A stretch of DNA of 64,000 nt from Falsiroseomonas stagni DSM 19981 (GCF_900114315.1 NZ_FOSQ01000002.1:434001-498000); one strand, 5' to 3'. Positions 45,227-56,078 are shown, counted from the first letter of the stretch. A program made the numbers and translations. Notes: a model not told the origin generated them from the letters alone.

Positions 45227-46261
45227 CTAGCTGACCCGGGTCTCGGGCCTGTGATGCACCAATTCATGGATGAACCCAAGCTTCCGCGCCACGGGGGCAG
45301 ACAGGACGAACGGGTATAGGTCCGGCGTCCCCATGCTGCGGTTGATCTCGTTCATCGCCACCGTCAGCGGCGTCCATGCCGCGAGGATCTCATTCATGCT
45401 GGCGCGGTAGGGGTTGAAGTCCACCTCCGTCTCCAGCACGCCCTGCCGGTCGAGCCGCGGCCTGACGCGCAGGCCGACACTCGCCGCCGTCTCCAGGCTG
45501 TCCACCATGTGCAGGTAATGGGCGAAGCATTCCGCCCAATCCTCATGCGGGTGGGCCGCCGCATAGGCAGAGATGTAGGCCCCCCGCCAGTCGTCATTGG
45601 CGCCCTTCGCATAATGCGCCTGCAGCGCCGCGCCGTAATCCGCGCTCTCATCGCCGAACAACTGCCGAAAATCGGCCGTGCGGCCGGCGCGCTCCACCAG
45701 CACGATGAAGTACCAGTGCCCCACCTCATGCCGCAAATGGCCGAGCAGCGTGCGATAGGGCTCGTTCATCAGCCCGCGGCGCCGCTCCCGCTCCGCATCA
45801 TCGGCTTCCCGCAGCGCGATGGTGATGTGTCCGTCCTCATGCCCCGTCATCGCAGGCTGGCCGTCCACATCCCCGAGGAAGAAGAAGCGCAGTTCCGACG
45901 TCTGGTGCGGCAGGCCGAGGCGATCCAGCGTGTAGAGCAGCCGGCGCTTCGCCCCTTCCAGCTTGCGCCACAGCGGCAGGTTCTCCGCCACCGTCAGGTC
46001 CGGCACCACCTCATTGTGGCGGCAGGAGGGGCAGAAGCTCTCTGCATCATCGGCCGCGAGGCGCCAGTTGCACGCCTCCTGCGCCGCATTGGCGCAGGGC
46101 TTCCATGCCTGGCGGTCCAGCATGGCAGTGACGCCATCGGCCTCGAAGGCGGACAGAAGGCCGTGCCGGGGCAGGAACCCCAGCGCCGACCCGCATTGCT
46201 CGCAGGAGGTGTTCTCGAAATGCAGCAGGTTGTTGCACTTCTGGCAGCTGAAAAGGCGCAT
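45227..46261 (-). CDS. Putative zinc-binding metallopeptidase with N-terminal zinc ribbon
   Basis: 344 residues. The N-terminus has a zinc ribbon (FSCQKCNNLLHF, TSCEQCGSALGF) and another CxxC in FCPSCRHNEVVPD. The catalytic centre is LLGHLRHEVGHWYF (HExxH) around residue 195, with HPHEDWAECFAHYLHMVDS as the downstream third-ligand region (ED-WAE-FAHY). This is the family of putative zinc-binding metallopeptidases of unknown substrate. ATG 46261 has GGAG 8 bases upstream. It lies inside the ilv operon between ilvH and ilvC, with which it shares no clear function. Confidence 0.85.
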   Translation of the reverse strand: MRLFSCQKCNNLLHFENTSCEQCGSALGFLPRHGLLSAFEADGVTAMLDRQAWKPCANAAQEACNWRLAADDAESFCPSCRHNEVVPDLTVAENLPLWRKLEGAKRRLLYTLDRLGLPHQTSELRFFFLGDVDGQPAMTGHEDGHITIALREADDAERERRRGLMNEPYRTLLGHLRHEVGHWYFIVLVERAGRTADFRQLFGDESADYGAALQAHYAKGANDDWRGAYISAYAAAHPHEDWAECFAHYLHMVDSLETAASVGLRVRPRLDRQGVLETEVDFNPYRASMNEILAAWTPLTVAMNEINRSMGTPDLYPFVLSAPVARKLGFIHELVHHRPETRVS

Positions 46262-46316
46262 GGCTCGGGCTCCGCGGTCGGTTCGCGCAGCGAACGGCGG
46301 GAGGCCCAGCAAGGTT

Positions 46317-46841
46317 TCAGCCCATCAGTGCCGACGTGCCGCGCGCGATCGCGACGGCGCCGGTGCGGGAGATCTCCTTCAACCCGATCGGCCGCATCAG
46401 CGCGCAGAAGGCGTCGATCTTGTCGGCATTGCCCGTCATCTCGAAGACGAAGCTCTCGGTCGTGGCATCGACCACCCGCGCCCGGAAGGCATCGGCAAGG
46501 CGCAGCGCCTCCACCCGGTGATCCCCCGTCCCCACCACCTTGATCAGCGCCAGTTCACGGACGAGGTGCGGCCCCTCCAGCGTCAGGTCGCTCACCTTGT
46601 GCACCGGCACCAGGCGGTCGAGCTGCGCCTTGATCTGCTCGATCACCATCTCCGTGCCGGAGGTGACGACGGTGATGCGGGACAGGCGGCCCTCCGCATC
46701 CACGGGCGCGACCGTCAGGCTGTCGATGTTGTAGCCGCGGCCGGAGAACAGGCCGATGACGCGGGCCAGCACGCCGGCCTCATTCTCGACCAGCACCGCG
46801 ATTGTCGCGGCGCGCAGGGCGGTTCCGGTTTTGTCGGACAT
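46317..46841 (-). CDS. ilvH: Acetolactate synthase small (regulatory) subunit
   Basis: 174 residues. The N-terminal ACT domain starts ATIAVLVENEAGVLARVIGLFSGRGYNIDSLTV and binds valine for feedback inhibition; the C-terminal part (LVREL, KVVGTGDHRVEAL, FVFEMTGNADKIDAFCALMR) is the second ferredoxin-like domain. Pairs with IlvB encoded 71 bp upstream. Confidence 0.96.
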   Translation of the reverse strand: MSDKTGTALRAATIAVLVENEAGVLARVIGLFSGRGYNIDSLTVAPVDAEGRLSRITVVTSGTEMVIEQIKAQLDRLVPVHKVSDLTLEGPHLVRELALIKVVGTGDHRVEALRLADAFRARVVDATTESFVFEMTGNADKIDAFCALMRPIGLKEISRTGAVAIARGTSALMG

Positions 46842-46912
46842 GGGATTCGATCTTGATCAGAAGGAGGAGATGGCGGGGCGCGAACGCCCCGCGGCGGCAG
46901 CGTGACGAAGGC

Positions 46913-48715
<1,803 letters not shown>

Positions 48716-48781
48716 GGGGTGCTCGGCTTTCCTGTGTCTGAGGGGCACCGGCATGGCTGCGCCTTGCCGGTCCGCGTCCCT

Positions 48782-49771
48782 CTACGCCCCCGATTCACCT
48801 CCGTCAACGCGCCGATCAACAAAAGCGATGATTTTTGCCAATTCACATTCCGAAAGTTGCTCCAGGCCCTCGCATCGCGCATGGATGCTATGCACATGCG
48901 CAGGGGGCGCCAGCGCATGGTGCCGGAACCAAGTCGCCTGCCGCTTGGTGTATTGCCCCGTATTGAGGATCGCGCGCGTCGACGCCGCCGCCAGCGTCAT
49001 CCGCCCGGCCAGATGCGCCAGCAACTCCGGCACCCCATGCGCCCGCATCGCCGGCAGCGCGGGGTCCAGCCCCTGCGCCCCAAGCGCCCGCACCTCCTCC
49101 AGCGCCCCGGCCCGCAGCATCGCCTGCCACCGCCGCCCGATCGCCGCCCGCAGCGCCGGCCGCGGCGGGTCCAGCACCACGGCCGCGAACCGCCAGGGCG
49201 CCGCCGCCGCCCCCCCTTCCCGCTGCCAGGCGCGGAGCCCCTTCCCCGTCCCCGTCACCACCTCATAGGCCCGCGCCAGGCGCTGGCTGTCGGAAGGCCG
49301 CAGCGCCGCCGCACTCTCCGCATCCAGCACGGCCAGCCTGGCATGCAGCGCCGCAGGCCCCTCCGCCTCCAGCAACCGCCGCGCCTCCGCCCGCGCCTCC
49401 ACCGGCACCGGCGGCACCTCCGCCAACCCCTCGGTCAGCGACAGGAAGTACAGACCCGTGCCCCCGCAGAGGATCGGCACGCGCCCTGCCGCCCGCGCCT
49501 CCTCCATCGCCGCCAGCGCCGCACCCCGCCACCACGCGACCGTGCCCGCCTCCGCCGCCGGCCGCACGCCATAGAGGGCATGCGGCACCACCGCCTCCTC
49601 CTCCGCCGTCGGCCGCGCCGTCAGCACGCGAAGCTCCCGATACACCTGCATCGAATCGGCATTGATGACGGTGCCGCCCAGGCGCCGCGCCAGCCCCAGG
49701 GCGAGCGCGGTCTTCCCGCTGGCGGTCGGGCCGGCGACGATCAGGGCGGGGGGCAGCGCATGCGTTGTCAT
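48782..49771 (-). CDS. miaA: tRNA dimethylallyltransferase
   Basis: 329 residues. P-loop in LIVAGPTASGKTALALGLA, catalytic region VINADSMQVYRELRVLTARP, and GGTGLYFLSLTEGL near residue 105, all MiaA signatures; the tail contains ILNTGQYTKRQATWFRHH. Adds dimethylallyl to A37 of tRNAs reading U-starting codons. ATG 49771 (MTTHALPP) is used. In several proteobacteria miaA neighbours ilv or hfq genes; here it heads the miaA-ilvB-ilvH transcript and is divergent from serB. Confidence 0.95.
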   Translation of the reverse strand: MTTHALPPALIVAGPTASGKTALALGLARRLGGTVINADSMQVYRELRVLTARPTAEEEAVVPHALYGVRPAAEAGTVAWWRGAALAAMEEARAAGRVPILCGGTGLYFLSLTEGLAEVPPVPVEARAEARRLLEAEGPAALHARLAVLDAESAAALRPSDSQRLARAYEVVTGTGKGLRAWQREGGAAAAPWRFAAVVLDPPRPALRAAIGRRWQAMLRAGALEEVRALGAQGLDPALPAMRAHGVPELLAHLAGRMTLAAASTRAILNTGQYTKRQATWFRHHALAPPAHVHSIHARCEGLEQLSECELAKIIAFVDRRVDGGESGA

Positions 49772-49819
49772 GGCCCTGATGTTGCACAGCCCGGGCGCCA
49801 ATGGCATGGGGCGCCCCGC

Positions 49820-50716
49820 ATGCCCCACATCCTGACCCTGATCGCCGCCCCCGGCGCTCTCGACCCCGCTTTGGTTTCCAAGGTCCGCGGCGCGCTGGAC
49901 GCGCTCGGCGCCGCCCCCGGCACGCCGGATTGGCTGGCGGAGCGCGAGGCCGTGGACATCCCCTTCGCGGACGCCGCCGCCGAACAGGCCGCCGCCGCCG
50001 CCCGCGCTGCACTGGCCGGCGCGCCGGTGGACGCCATCGCCATGCCGGCCGAGGGCCGCCGCAAGCGGCTCCTCGTCGCCGACATGGACAGCACCATCGT
50101 CACCAGCGAGACGCTGGACGAGATCGCCGCCTTCGCCGGCCTCAAGGAGAAGATCGCGGAAATCACCCGCCGCTCCATGAACGGCGAACTCGATTTCCGC
50201 CAGGCGCTGGTGGAACGCGTCGGCATGCTGGGCGGCCTCGATGTCTCGGCGCTCGAAGCCACCTGGGCGGCGACCGAGATGATGCCCGGTGCCGCCGAAC
50301 TCGTCGCCACCATGCGCGCCAACGGCGCCACCTGCTGCCTGGCCTCCGGCGGCTTCACCTTCTTCACCGGCCGCGTGGCGGAAAAGCTAGGCTTCCACCA
50401 CCACGTCTCCAACATCCTGCTGATCGAGGACGGGAAGCTGACGGGGAAGGTCGTGGAGCCCGTCTTCGACCGCAACGCCAAGCTCTCAACGCTCAAGCAG
50501 CTCGCCACCGAGAACGGCCTGGCCCTGGCGGCGACGCTGGCGGTGGGGGATGGGGCGAACGACCTCGACATGATCCAGGCGGCGGGGCTGGGTGTCGCCT
50601 ATCGCGCGAAGCCGGTGGTGGCCGCGGCGGCGCGGGCGCGGGTGGACCACACGGACCTGCTGGCGCTGCTCTTCATGCAGGGGTATCGGCGGGCGGAGTT
50701 CGTCTCGAACACCTGA
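49820..50716 (+). CDS. serB: Phosphoserine phosphatase
   Basis: 298 residues. HAD motif I DMDSTIVTSETLDEIA (nucleophile Asp), motif II CLASGGFTFF, Lys in the RNAKLSTLK segment and motif III GDGANDLDMIQAAG. The N-terminal 85 residues are a degenerate ACT-like domain (MPHILTLIAAPGALD). Last step of serine synthesis. ATG 49820 is used; the frame is open for 3 kb further upstream antisense to miaA and ilvB, an effect of GC-rich codon bias. Confidence 0.95.
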   Translation: MPHILTLIAAPGALDPALVSKVRGALDALGAAPGTPDWLAEREAVDIPFADAAAEQAAAAARAALAGAPVDAIAMPAEGRRKRLLVADMDSTIVTSETLDEIAAFAGLKEKIAEITRRSMNGELDFRQALVERVGMLGGLDVSALEATWAATEMMPGAAELVATMRANGATCCLASGGFTFFTGRVAEKLGFHHHVSNILLIEDGKLTGKVVEPVFDRNAKLSTLKQLATENGLALAATLAVGDGANDLDMIQAAGLGVAYRAKPVVAAAARARVDHTDLLALLFMQGYRRAEFVSNT

Positions 50717-50719
50717 AAA

Positions 50720-50755
50720 ACAAAAAGGGGAGGGCGCTGCCCTCCCCTTGACCCC
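50720..50755. terminator. Bidirectional terminator between serB and the Do protease gene
   Basis: 11-bp stem AAGGGGAGGGC/GCCCTCCCCTT with loop GCT at 50725-50749. On the minus strand it is followed by TTTTTGTTTTT-like bases from 50724 down, so it is a strong terminator for the hflK-hflC-Do operon; a second stem CCAGGGGCG/CGCCCCTGG lies at 50761-50781. Confidence 0.8.
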
Positions 50756-50799
50756 ACCCGCCAGGGGCGAACCGCCCCTGGACCGTCGTCAGTGGAAGA

Positions 50800-52335
50800 T
50801 CAACCCGGGGCGCCGGGCGGGCGCGCCGGGGTCAGGCGCAGGGGGACCCAGCGCTGGCCCTGGGGGCCCTCGATGAGGAGCAGCGCGGTCGCCCGGTTCT
50901 GGCGACGCAGGCGCTCCAGACGCTCCTGCACCTCCTGCGGCGTGTTCACCCGCTCCTGCTGCACCTCGACGATCACGTCGCCCGGGCGCAGTTCACGCTC
51001 CGCCGCCGTGCTGCCGGGCGAGACCTCGGTGATCACCACGCCCCGGCTTTCCGCCCGCAGGCTGAAACGCTCCCGCGCCTCCGGCGTGATCGGGCCGACC
51101 CGCAGGCCCAGGCCCGAAAGCTCCAGCGTCTGCGGCCGCGCCGCCGGCGCCGGGGTCGCCGCCGCCTGCTGCGCCTCGGACGGCAACTCGGCCACCGTGA
51201 TGGTCACGGTCCGCTCGGCGCCATCTCGCCACACCACCACCGGCACGGAATTGCCGACATTGGTGTCCGCCACGATGCGCGGCAGGTTGCGCATCTCCCG
51301 CACCTCCTGCCCGTTGAAGCGCAGGATCACGTCGCCAGCCTGGATGCCGCCGGCCGCGGCCGGGCCGCCTTCCTGGGCACGGGCCACCAGCGCGCCCCGC
51401 GCGCCGCCGCGGATGCCGAGGCTTTCCGCGATCTCATCCGTCACCTGCTGGATGTTCACGCCCAGCCAGCCGCGCCGCACCCGCCCCTGTTCCCGCAGCT
51501 GGTTCGCGATGTTCCGCGCCAGGTTGGACGGGATGGAGAAGCCGATGCCGATCGACCCGCCCGACGGCGAATAGATCGCCGTGTTGATGCCGATCACCTC
51601 CCCCGCCAGGTTGAACAGCGGGCCACCCGAATTGCCGCGGTTGATGGCGGCATCCGTCTGGATGAAGTCGTCATAGAGGCCCTGGCGGATGTCACGCCCG
51701 CGGGCGGAGACGATGCCCGCCGTCACGGACCCGCCAAGCCCGAAGGGATTGCCGATCGCCAGCACCCAGTCGCCGACCAGCGCCGTGTCGCTGTCCCCGA
51801 AGGCAACGGAGGGCAGCGGCCGTTCCGGGCGCACGCGCAGCACCGCCACGTCCGTACGCGGGTCCGTGCCGACCAGCTCGGCCCGCAGCGTGGTGTTGTC
51901 CTGGAGGACCACGTTGATCTCGTCGGCGCCGTCGATGACGTGGTTGTTCGTCACCACGATGCCGGACGGGTCGATGATGAAGCCCGAACCCAGGGACTGC
52001 GCGCGGCGCTGCGGCTGCTGCTGCTGCGGCTGGTTGGGCCGCCCCTGCTGGCCGGGCGGGCGGTTCCGTTCCAGGAAGTCCCGGAAGAATTCCTCGAAGG
52101 GGCTGCCGGGGGGCGCCTGCGGGGTGTCCGGCGCATCGGGCCGCTGGGCCCGGCCGGGCGAACCCGCGGCCTGGGTGGTCTGGATGTTCACCACCGCCGG
52201 CAGCAGCCGCTGCGCCAGCGGCGCGAAGGACGAAGGCGCCCCGGGCGGCGGGATCTGGGCATGGGCCGGCGCGGGTGACAGCGCCGCGAAGGGTGCGGCG
52301 ATGGCCGCGGCCATCAGGAAGGGGGCAAAGCGCAC
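50800..52335 (-). CDS. Do-type periplasmic serine protease (DegP/DegQ family)
   Basis: 511 residues from GTG 52335, which has AAAGGTG at good spacing (GTG 52344 is the alternative). Signal peptide ends APAHAQ. Trypsin-like triad: His in VVTNNHVIDGADE, Asp in GTDPRTDVAVLRV, Ser in INRGNSGGPLFNLAGEV. A Q/P-rich linker precedes the protease domain. Two PDZ domains follow (about residues 290-380 with GWLGVNIQQV, and 410-505 with RELRPGDVIVEVQQERVN). Periplasmic quality control. Third gene of the hflK-hflC-Do order usual in alphaproteobacteria. Confidence 0.94.
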   Translation of the reverse strand: MRFAPFLMAAAIAAPFAALSPAPAHAQIPPPGAPSSFAPLAQRLLPAVVNIQTTQAAGSPGRAQRPDAPDTPQAPPGSPFEEFFRDFLERNRPPGQQGRPNQPQQQQPQRRAQSLGSGFIIDPSGIVVTNNHVIDGADEINVVLQDNTTLRAELVGTDPRTDVAVLRVRPERPLPSVAFGDSDTALVGDWVLAIGNPFGLGGSVTAGIVSARGRDIRQGLYDDFIQTDAAINRGNSGGPLFNLAGEVIGINTAIYSPSGGSIGIGFSIPSNLARNIANQLREQGRVRRGWLGVNIQQVTDEIAESLGIRGGARGALVARAQEGGPAAAGGIQAGDVILRFNGQEVREMRNLPRIVADTNVGNSVPVVVWRDGAERTVTITVAELPSEAQQAAATPAPAARPQTLELSGLGLRVGPITPEARERFSLRAESRGVVITEVSPGSTAAERELRPGDVIVEVQQERVNTPQEVQERLERLRRQNRATALLLIEGPQGQRWVPLRLTPARPPGAPG

Positions 52336-52479
52336 GGGCGGCACCTTTTCTCAGATCGGACCGACAGGGTGGGCGCGGACGCCCGATACGGCAAATTGGG
52401 CGCGGGCGCCCCACACCGCAACATTGGCATGCCATGCCGCGATCGGAAGGCCGCCGATCAACACGAAGTGTCACCGGTC

Positions 52480-52510
52480 GGGCGGGGCGGCCGGAAAGGC
52501 CGCCCCGCCC
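52480..52510 (-). terminator. Strong GC hairpin between hflC and the Do gene
   Basis: Perfect 13-bp stem GGGCGGGGCGGCC/GGCCGCCCCGCCC (52480-52492 and 52498-52510) with a five-base loop, no T-run. It may reduce readthrough from hflKC into the protease gene or stabilise the hflC mRNA end. Confidence 0.65.
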
Positions 52511-52520
52511 TGTCGTCACG

Positions 52521-53420
52521 TCACCGCGGCGTCGTCGGGTTCAGCGGCGCGCCGACCGACGGCATGCTCTCCCGGAAGAAGCGGAAGAACTCGCTGTCGG
52601 GCGACAGCAGCAGCCGCGTCTCGCCCTCGCTGAACGCCTCCCGATAGGCCTGCATGGTCCGCCAGAACTGGAAGAACTGGGGGTCACGCTGGAAGGCATC
52701 GGCGAAGATGCGGATCGCCTCCTGCTCGCCCTGGCCGCGCAGGATGTCGGCGCTCGCCTGGCCCTCGGCCAGCAGCACCGTGCGTTCACGGTCGGCGCCG
52801 GCGCGCACGCGCACCGCCACTTCCGCACCCTCGGCGCGGGCCTCGCGGGCCACGCGCTCACGCTCGGACTGCATCCGGTTGAGGATGGCCTGCGTGTTCT
52901 CCTCCGGCAGGTCGGCGCGGCGGATGCGCACATCCGTCACCTCGATGCCGAAGCGGCGGGCCTCGTCATTCACCTGCCGGCGGATCTCACCCATGATCCG
53001 GGTGCGGTCCGTGGACAGGACGCTCAGCAGCGGCTCGTTGCCCAGCACGCGGCGCAGCGCGGAGGTGACGATGGAGTTCAGCCGCGCCCGGATGCCGGTC
53101 TCGGCCGCGCCCGCCGTCTGGAAGAACAGCAGCGGATCGACGATGCGGTAGCGCGTGAAGCTGTCCACGATCAGCCGGCGCTGGTCGCCCAGGATCAGTT
53201 CCTCGCCGGGCGCGTCGTAGTCCAGCAGGCGCCGGTCGAAGGTGATGACGGCGTCGAGGATCGGCACCTTCGCATGCAGGCCCGGTTCGCGGATCACGCG
53301 CACCGGCTCACCCAGCCGGGTGATCAGCACCTGCTGCGTCTGGTGCACCGTGAACAGCGTGGAGGAGGCCACGACAAGGCCGATGGCGGCGATGACCGCC
53401 AGGATGAGGGCGCGGTTCAT
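52521..53420 (-). CDS. hflC: FtsH protease modulator HflC
   Basis: 299 residues, single N-terminal membrane anchor (ALILAVIAAIGLVVASSTLF) and SPFH/band 7 domain with VHQTQQVLITRLGEPVRV and an alanine-rich helical arm (RVAREARAEGAEVAVRVRAG). With HflK it forms a large cage around FtsH. ATG overlaps the hflK stop (ATGA), fitting a 1:1 complex. Confidence 0.96.
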   Translation of the reverse strand: MNRALILAVIAAIGLVVASSTLFTVHQTQQVLITRLGEPVRVIREPGLHAKVPILDAVITFDRRLLDYDAPGEELILGDQRRLIVDSFTRYRIVDPLLFFQTAGAAETGIRARLNSIVTSALRRVLGNEPLLSVLSTDRTRIMGEIRRQVNDEARRFGIEVTDVRIRRADLPEENTQAILNRMQSERERVAREARAEGAEVAVRVRAGADRERTVLLAEGQASADILRGQGEQEAIRIFADAFQRDPQFFQFWRTMQAYREAFSEGETRLLLSPDSEFFRFFRESMPSVGAPLNPTTPR

Positions 53421-54661
53421 CGGGGCACTCCGGCCGGACGGTTGTTGCCGAAGCCCTGGCCGGGCGCGGGCTGGGGCGGCTGCGGCGGCGGCGCCTGCTG
53501 GCGCATCACCTGCGGCACGGCACCCGCCACGCCACGGCCCTGGTCGCCAAGGTTCAGCAGCGGCACGACGCCCTGCAGCCGGTCATCCACCAGCACCTTC
53601 GGATTGCGGCGGAGGATCTCCTCCATCGTCTCCAGGTACATGCGGCGCACCGTCACGTCCTGCGCGGCCTGATAGCCCGTGAGGACCGAGACGAAGCGCT
53701 GCGCCTCGCCTCGGGCGCGGGCGATCTGGCTCTCGCGGAAGCCCTCGGCCTCCTGCACCAGGCGCTCGGCCTCGCCGCGGGCGCGGGGGATGATGTCGTT
53801 GCGGTAGCTCTCGGCCTCGTTGCGGGCGCGTTCGCGGTCCGCATTGGCGCGCTGCACGTCGCGGAAGGCGTCTACCACCGTGGCCGGCGGGTCCACCTTC
53901 TGCAGCTGCACCTGCGTCACCTCGATCCCGGCGCGATACTGGTCGAGGATCGCCTGGGTGCCGCGGCGCACATCCTGCTCGATCTGCGCGCGCGCTTCGG
54001 TCAGCGCGGGCTGGATCGGCGTGCGGCCGATGACTTCGCGCATCACGCTCTCGGCCGCGGACTTCACCGTGGCTTCCGTGTTGCGGGTGTTGAACAGGAA
54101 GTCGGCGACATCGCGGATCTGCCAGAAGACGGCGAAATCGATGTCGATGATGTTCTCGTCGCCCGTCAGCATCATGCTTTCCTCAAGCACGTCGCGGGAC
54201 GGGATGGGGCGCACCGCCTGGCCGGTATCGGCCGGCGCGCGGAAGCCGACATCGACACGGTTGATGCGCGTGACGCGCGGCTTGGACACCGCTTCCACCG
54301 GCCAGGGGATCGCGTAGCCCCAGCCCGGCGGGGTGGTGCGGTTGAAGGCGCCGAATCGCATGACAACGCCCTGCTCGTCCGGCTGCACGCGGTAGAAGCC
54401 GGAGGCGCCCCAGATGCCCACCAGCACGACGCCGATCAGCGCCAGCCCCATGCCCCCGCCGCCGCGCGGCAGGTAGCGGCGCACCGTGTCCTGCGCCTGG
54501 CGAATCACGTCATCCAGGTCAGGCCCGCCGCCGCCGCCGCGGCCACCGCCGCCACCGCCGCCGCCCTGGCCCCCGCCCGAAGGCGGCTGCGGCGCCCCCC
54601 ATGGCCCGCCCGGCCTGGGATTTCCCCAGGGGCTGGGTCCGCCGCTGTTGTTCCACGCCAT
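53417..54661 (-). CDS. hflK: FtsH protease modulator HflK
   Basis: 414 residues. Glycine/proline-rich cytoplasmic N-terminus, membrane helix GLALIGVVLVGIWGASGFY near residue 95, SPFH domain (VQPDEQGVVMRFGAFNRTTP; NIIDIDFAVFWQIRDVADFL), a long helical arm (RARNEAESYRNDIIPRARGE) and a Q/P-rich C-terminus. Partner of HflC in the FtsH holoenzyme. GGAGGAGG precedes the ATG. Confidence 0.96.
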   Translation of the reverse strand: MAWNNSGGPSPWGNPRPGGPWGAPQPPSGGGQGGGGGGGGRGGGGGPDLDDVIRQAQDTVRRYLPRGGGGMGLALIGVVLVGIWGASGFYRVQPDEQGVVMRFGAFNRTTPPGWGYAIPWPVEAVSKPRVTRINRVDVGFRAPADTGQAVRPIPSRDVLEESMMLTGDENIIDIDFAVFWQIRDVADFLFNTRNTEATVKSAAESVMREVIGRTPIQPALTEARAQIEQDVRRGTQAILDQYRAGIEVTQVQLQKVDPPATVVDAFRDVQRANADRERARNEAESYRNDIIPRARGEAERLVQEAEGFRESQIARARGEAQRFVSVLTGYQAAQDVTVRRMYLETMEEILRRNPKVLVDDRLQGVVPLLNLGDQGRGVAGAVPQVMRQQAPPPQPPQPAPGQGFGNNRPAGVPR

Positions 54662-54747
54662 CGGGGTTTAGGCCTCCTCCAGTACGGGCAAGACATGTGC
54701 CACGTCCCTTCCCGGCAAGGGAGGGGTGCAGCGGTCGCGTCGTCGGT

Positions 54748-54769
54748 CCATATGGGGGCCATATGGGGG
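54748..54769. repeat. 11-bp perfect tandem repeat in the hflK-mrp divergent region
   Basis: CCATATGGGGG occurs twice head to tail at 54748-54758 and 54759-54769, each containing the palindrome CCATATGG. It stands in a 241 bp divergent promoter region and could be an operator, though a simple duplication is as likely. Confidence 0.5.
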
Positions 54770-54902
54770 CCGCGCCGGTTCAGGTCGACCCGGTCTTGTT
54801 GACGCCGGGACAACCTGCACGGGCTTCCGCCACGCGGTAAACCGCATGACGGGGCCGACTTGGCCGGCGCGATATCGGATGGAACAGGGGGTTTTTCAAG
54901 CG

Positions 54903-56063
54903 ATGGGCGAGATGCTGGAACAGGCGGTGCGCGCCGCGCTGCGATCGGTGCGCGACCCCGTGACCGGCCAGGACGTGGTCAGCGCCGGCATGGTGGATGG
55001 CCTGGCGGTCAAGTCGGGCATGGTCCAGTTCGCGATCCAGGTGCCGCGGGAACGGGCGCGGGAGAGTGAGCCGCTCCGCGCCGCCGCCGAACGCGCCGCC
55101 GCCGCCGTACCCGGCGTGCTGTCCGCCACCGTGGTGCTGACTGCACATCGGGCGCAGCCCGTGGCTGGATCCGTGGCGGAGCCCGCGAAGCCCGCCGCCC
55201 AGCCTTCCGCGCCCCCGCACGCCCATGGCCCCGCCCCTGGCGGCAAGACGCCTGCCGGCCAGGGGCCGATGCTGCTGCCCGATGTCGGCGCCATCGTCGC
55301 CGTCGCCTCCGGCAAGGGCGGCGTCGGCAAATCCACCACGGCCGTGAACCTCGCCGTGGCGCTGGCCATGCAGGGCCAGCGCGTCGGCCTGCTGGATGCC
55401 GACATCTACGGCCCGTCGCTCCCCCAGATGCTCGGCACCCATGAACGCCCGCGGGCGGAGGGCAGCCGCATCATCCCGCTCAGCCGCTGGGGCCTGAAGG
55501 CCATGTCCATCGGCTTCCTGGTGGAGCAGGAGACGCCGATGATCTGGCGCGGCCCCATGGTCATGGGCGCGCTGGAACAGCTGATGGGCCAGGTGGAGTG
55601 GGGTGCCCTCGACATCATGATCGTCGACATGCCGCCCGGCACCGGCGATGCGCAGTTGACGATGAGCCAGCGCGTGCCGCTGGCCGGCGCCGTCATCGTC
55701 TCCACGCCCCAGGACGTGGCGCTGATCGACGCCCGCCGCGGCGTCCGGATGTTCGAGAAGGTGAACGTCCCCGTCCTCGGCCTGGTCGAGAATATGAGCT
55801 TCTTCTGCTGCCCGAACTGCAACCACCGGACCGACATCTTCGGCCATGGCGGGGCGAAGGCGGAGGCCGCGCGACTCGGCGTGGAGTTCCTCGGCGAATT
55901 GCCGCTGAAGCTCGCCATCCGCGAACTCGCCGATGCCGGCACCCCCATCGTCGCGGCAAAGCCCGACTCGGAGGAGGCGGCCGCCTACCAGCGCATCGCG
56001 ACCCGGCTGCGGGAGAAGCTGGCCGAGCGGGCGGGCGCCGGCCCCAAGATCGTCATCGACTGA
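54903..56063 (+). CDS. mrp: Mrp/ApbC-type iron-sulfur cluster carrier ATPase
   Basis: 386 residues. The N-terminal MIP18-like domain (residues 1-80, LRSVRDPVTGQDVVSAGMV) is joined by an Ala/Pro-rich linker to a ParA/MinD ATPase: deviant Walker A VASGKGGVGKSTTAVNLAVA, LLDADIYGPSLPQML, MIVDMPPGTGDAQLT. The Fe-S ligands are CCPNCNHRTDIFG (CxxC). Delivers clusters to apo-proteins. ATG 54903 is used because the family begins here; ATG 54879 is also in frame. The end is part of a 15-bp tandem duplication shared with the next gene's end. Confidence 0.94.
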   Translation: MGEMLEQAVRAALRSVRDPVTGQDVVSAGMVDGLAVKSGMVQFAIQVPRERARESEPLRAAAERAAAAVPGVLSATVVLTAHRAQPVAGSVAEPAKPAAQPSAPPHAHGPAPGGKTPAGQGPMLLPDVGAIVAVASGKGGVGKSTTAVNLAVALAMQGQRVGLLDADIYGPSLPQMLGTHERPRAEGSRIIPLSRWGLKAMSIGFLVEQETPMIWRGPMVMGALEQLMGQVEWGALDIMIVDMPPGTGDAQLTMSQRVPLAGAVIVSTPQDVALIDARRGVRMFEKVNVPVLGLVENMSFFCCPNCNHRTDIFGHGGAKAEAARLGVEFLGELPLKLAIRELADAGTPIVAAKPDSEEAAAYQRIATRLREKLAERAGAGPKIVID

Positions 56064-56078
56064 ATCGTCATCGACTGG
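56049..56078. repeat. 15-bp tandem duplication joining two converging stop codons
   Basis: Bases 56049-56063 and 56064-56078 differ only in their last base and share ATCGTCATCGACTG. The first copy ends with the mrp stop (TGA 56061-56063); the second contains the stop of the opposite kinase gene (56068-56070). The two genes are thus only four bases apart. Confidence 0.8.

Noticed and set aside
48716-48781. Leader peptide attenuator for ilvB like that of leuA
   Set aside because: Only a single 7-bp stem was found and the short frame there has no run of Val, Leu or Ile codons.
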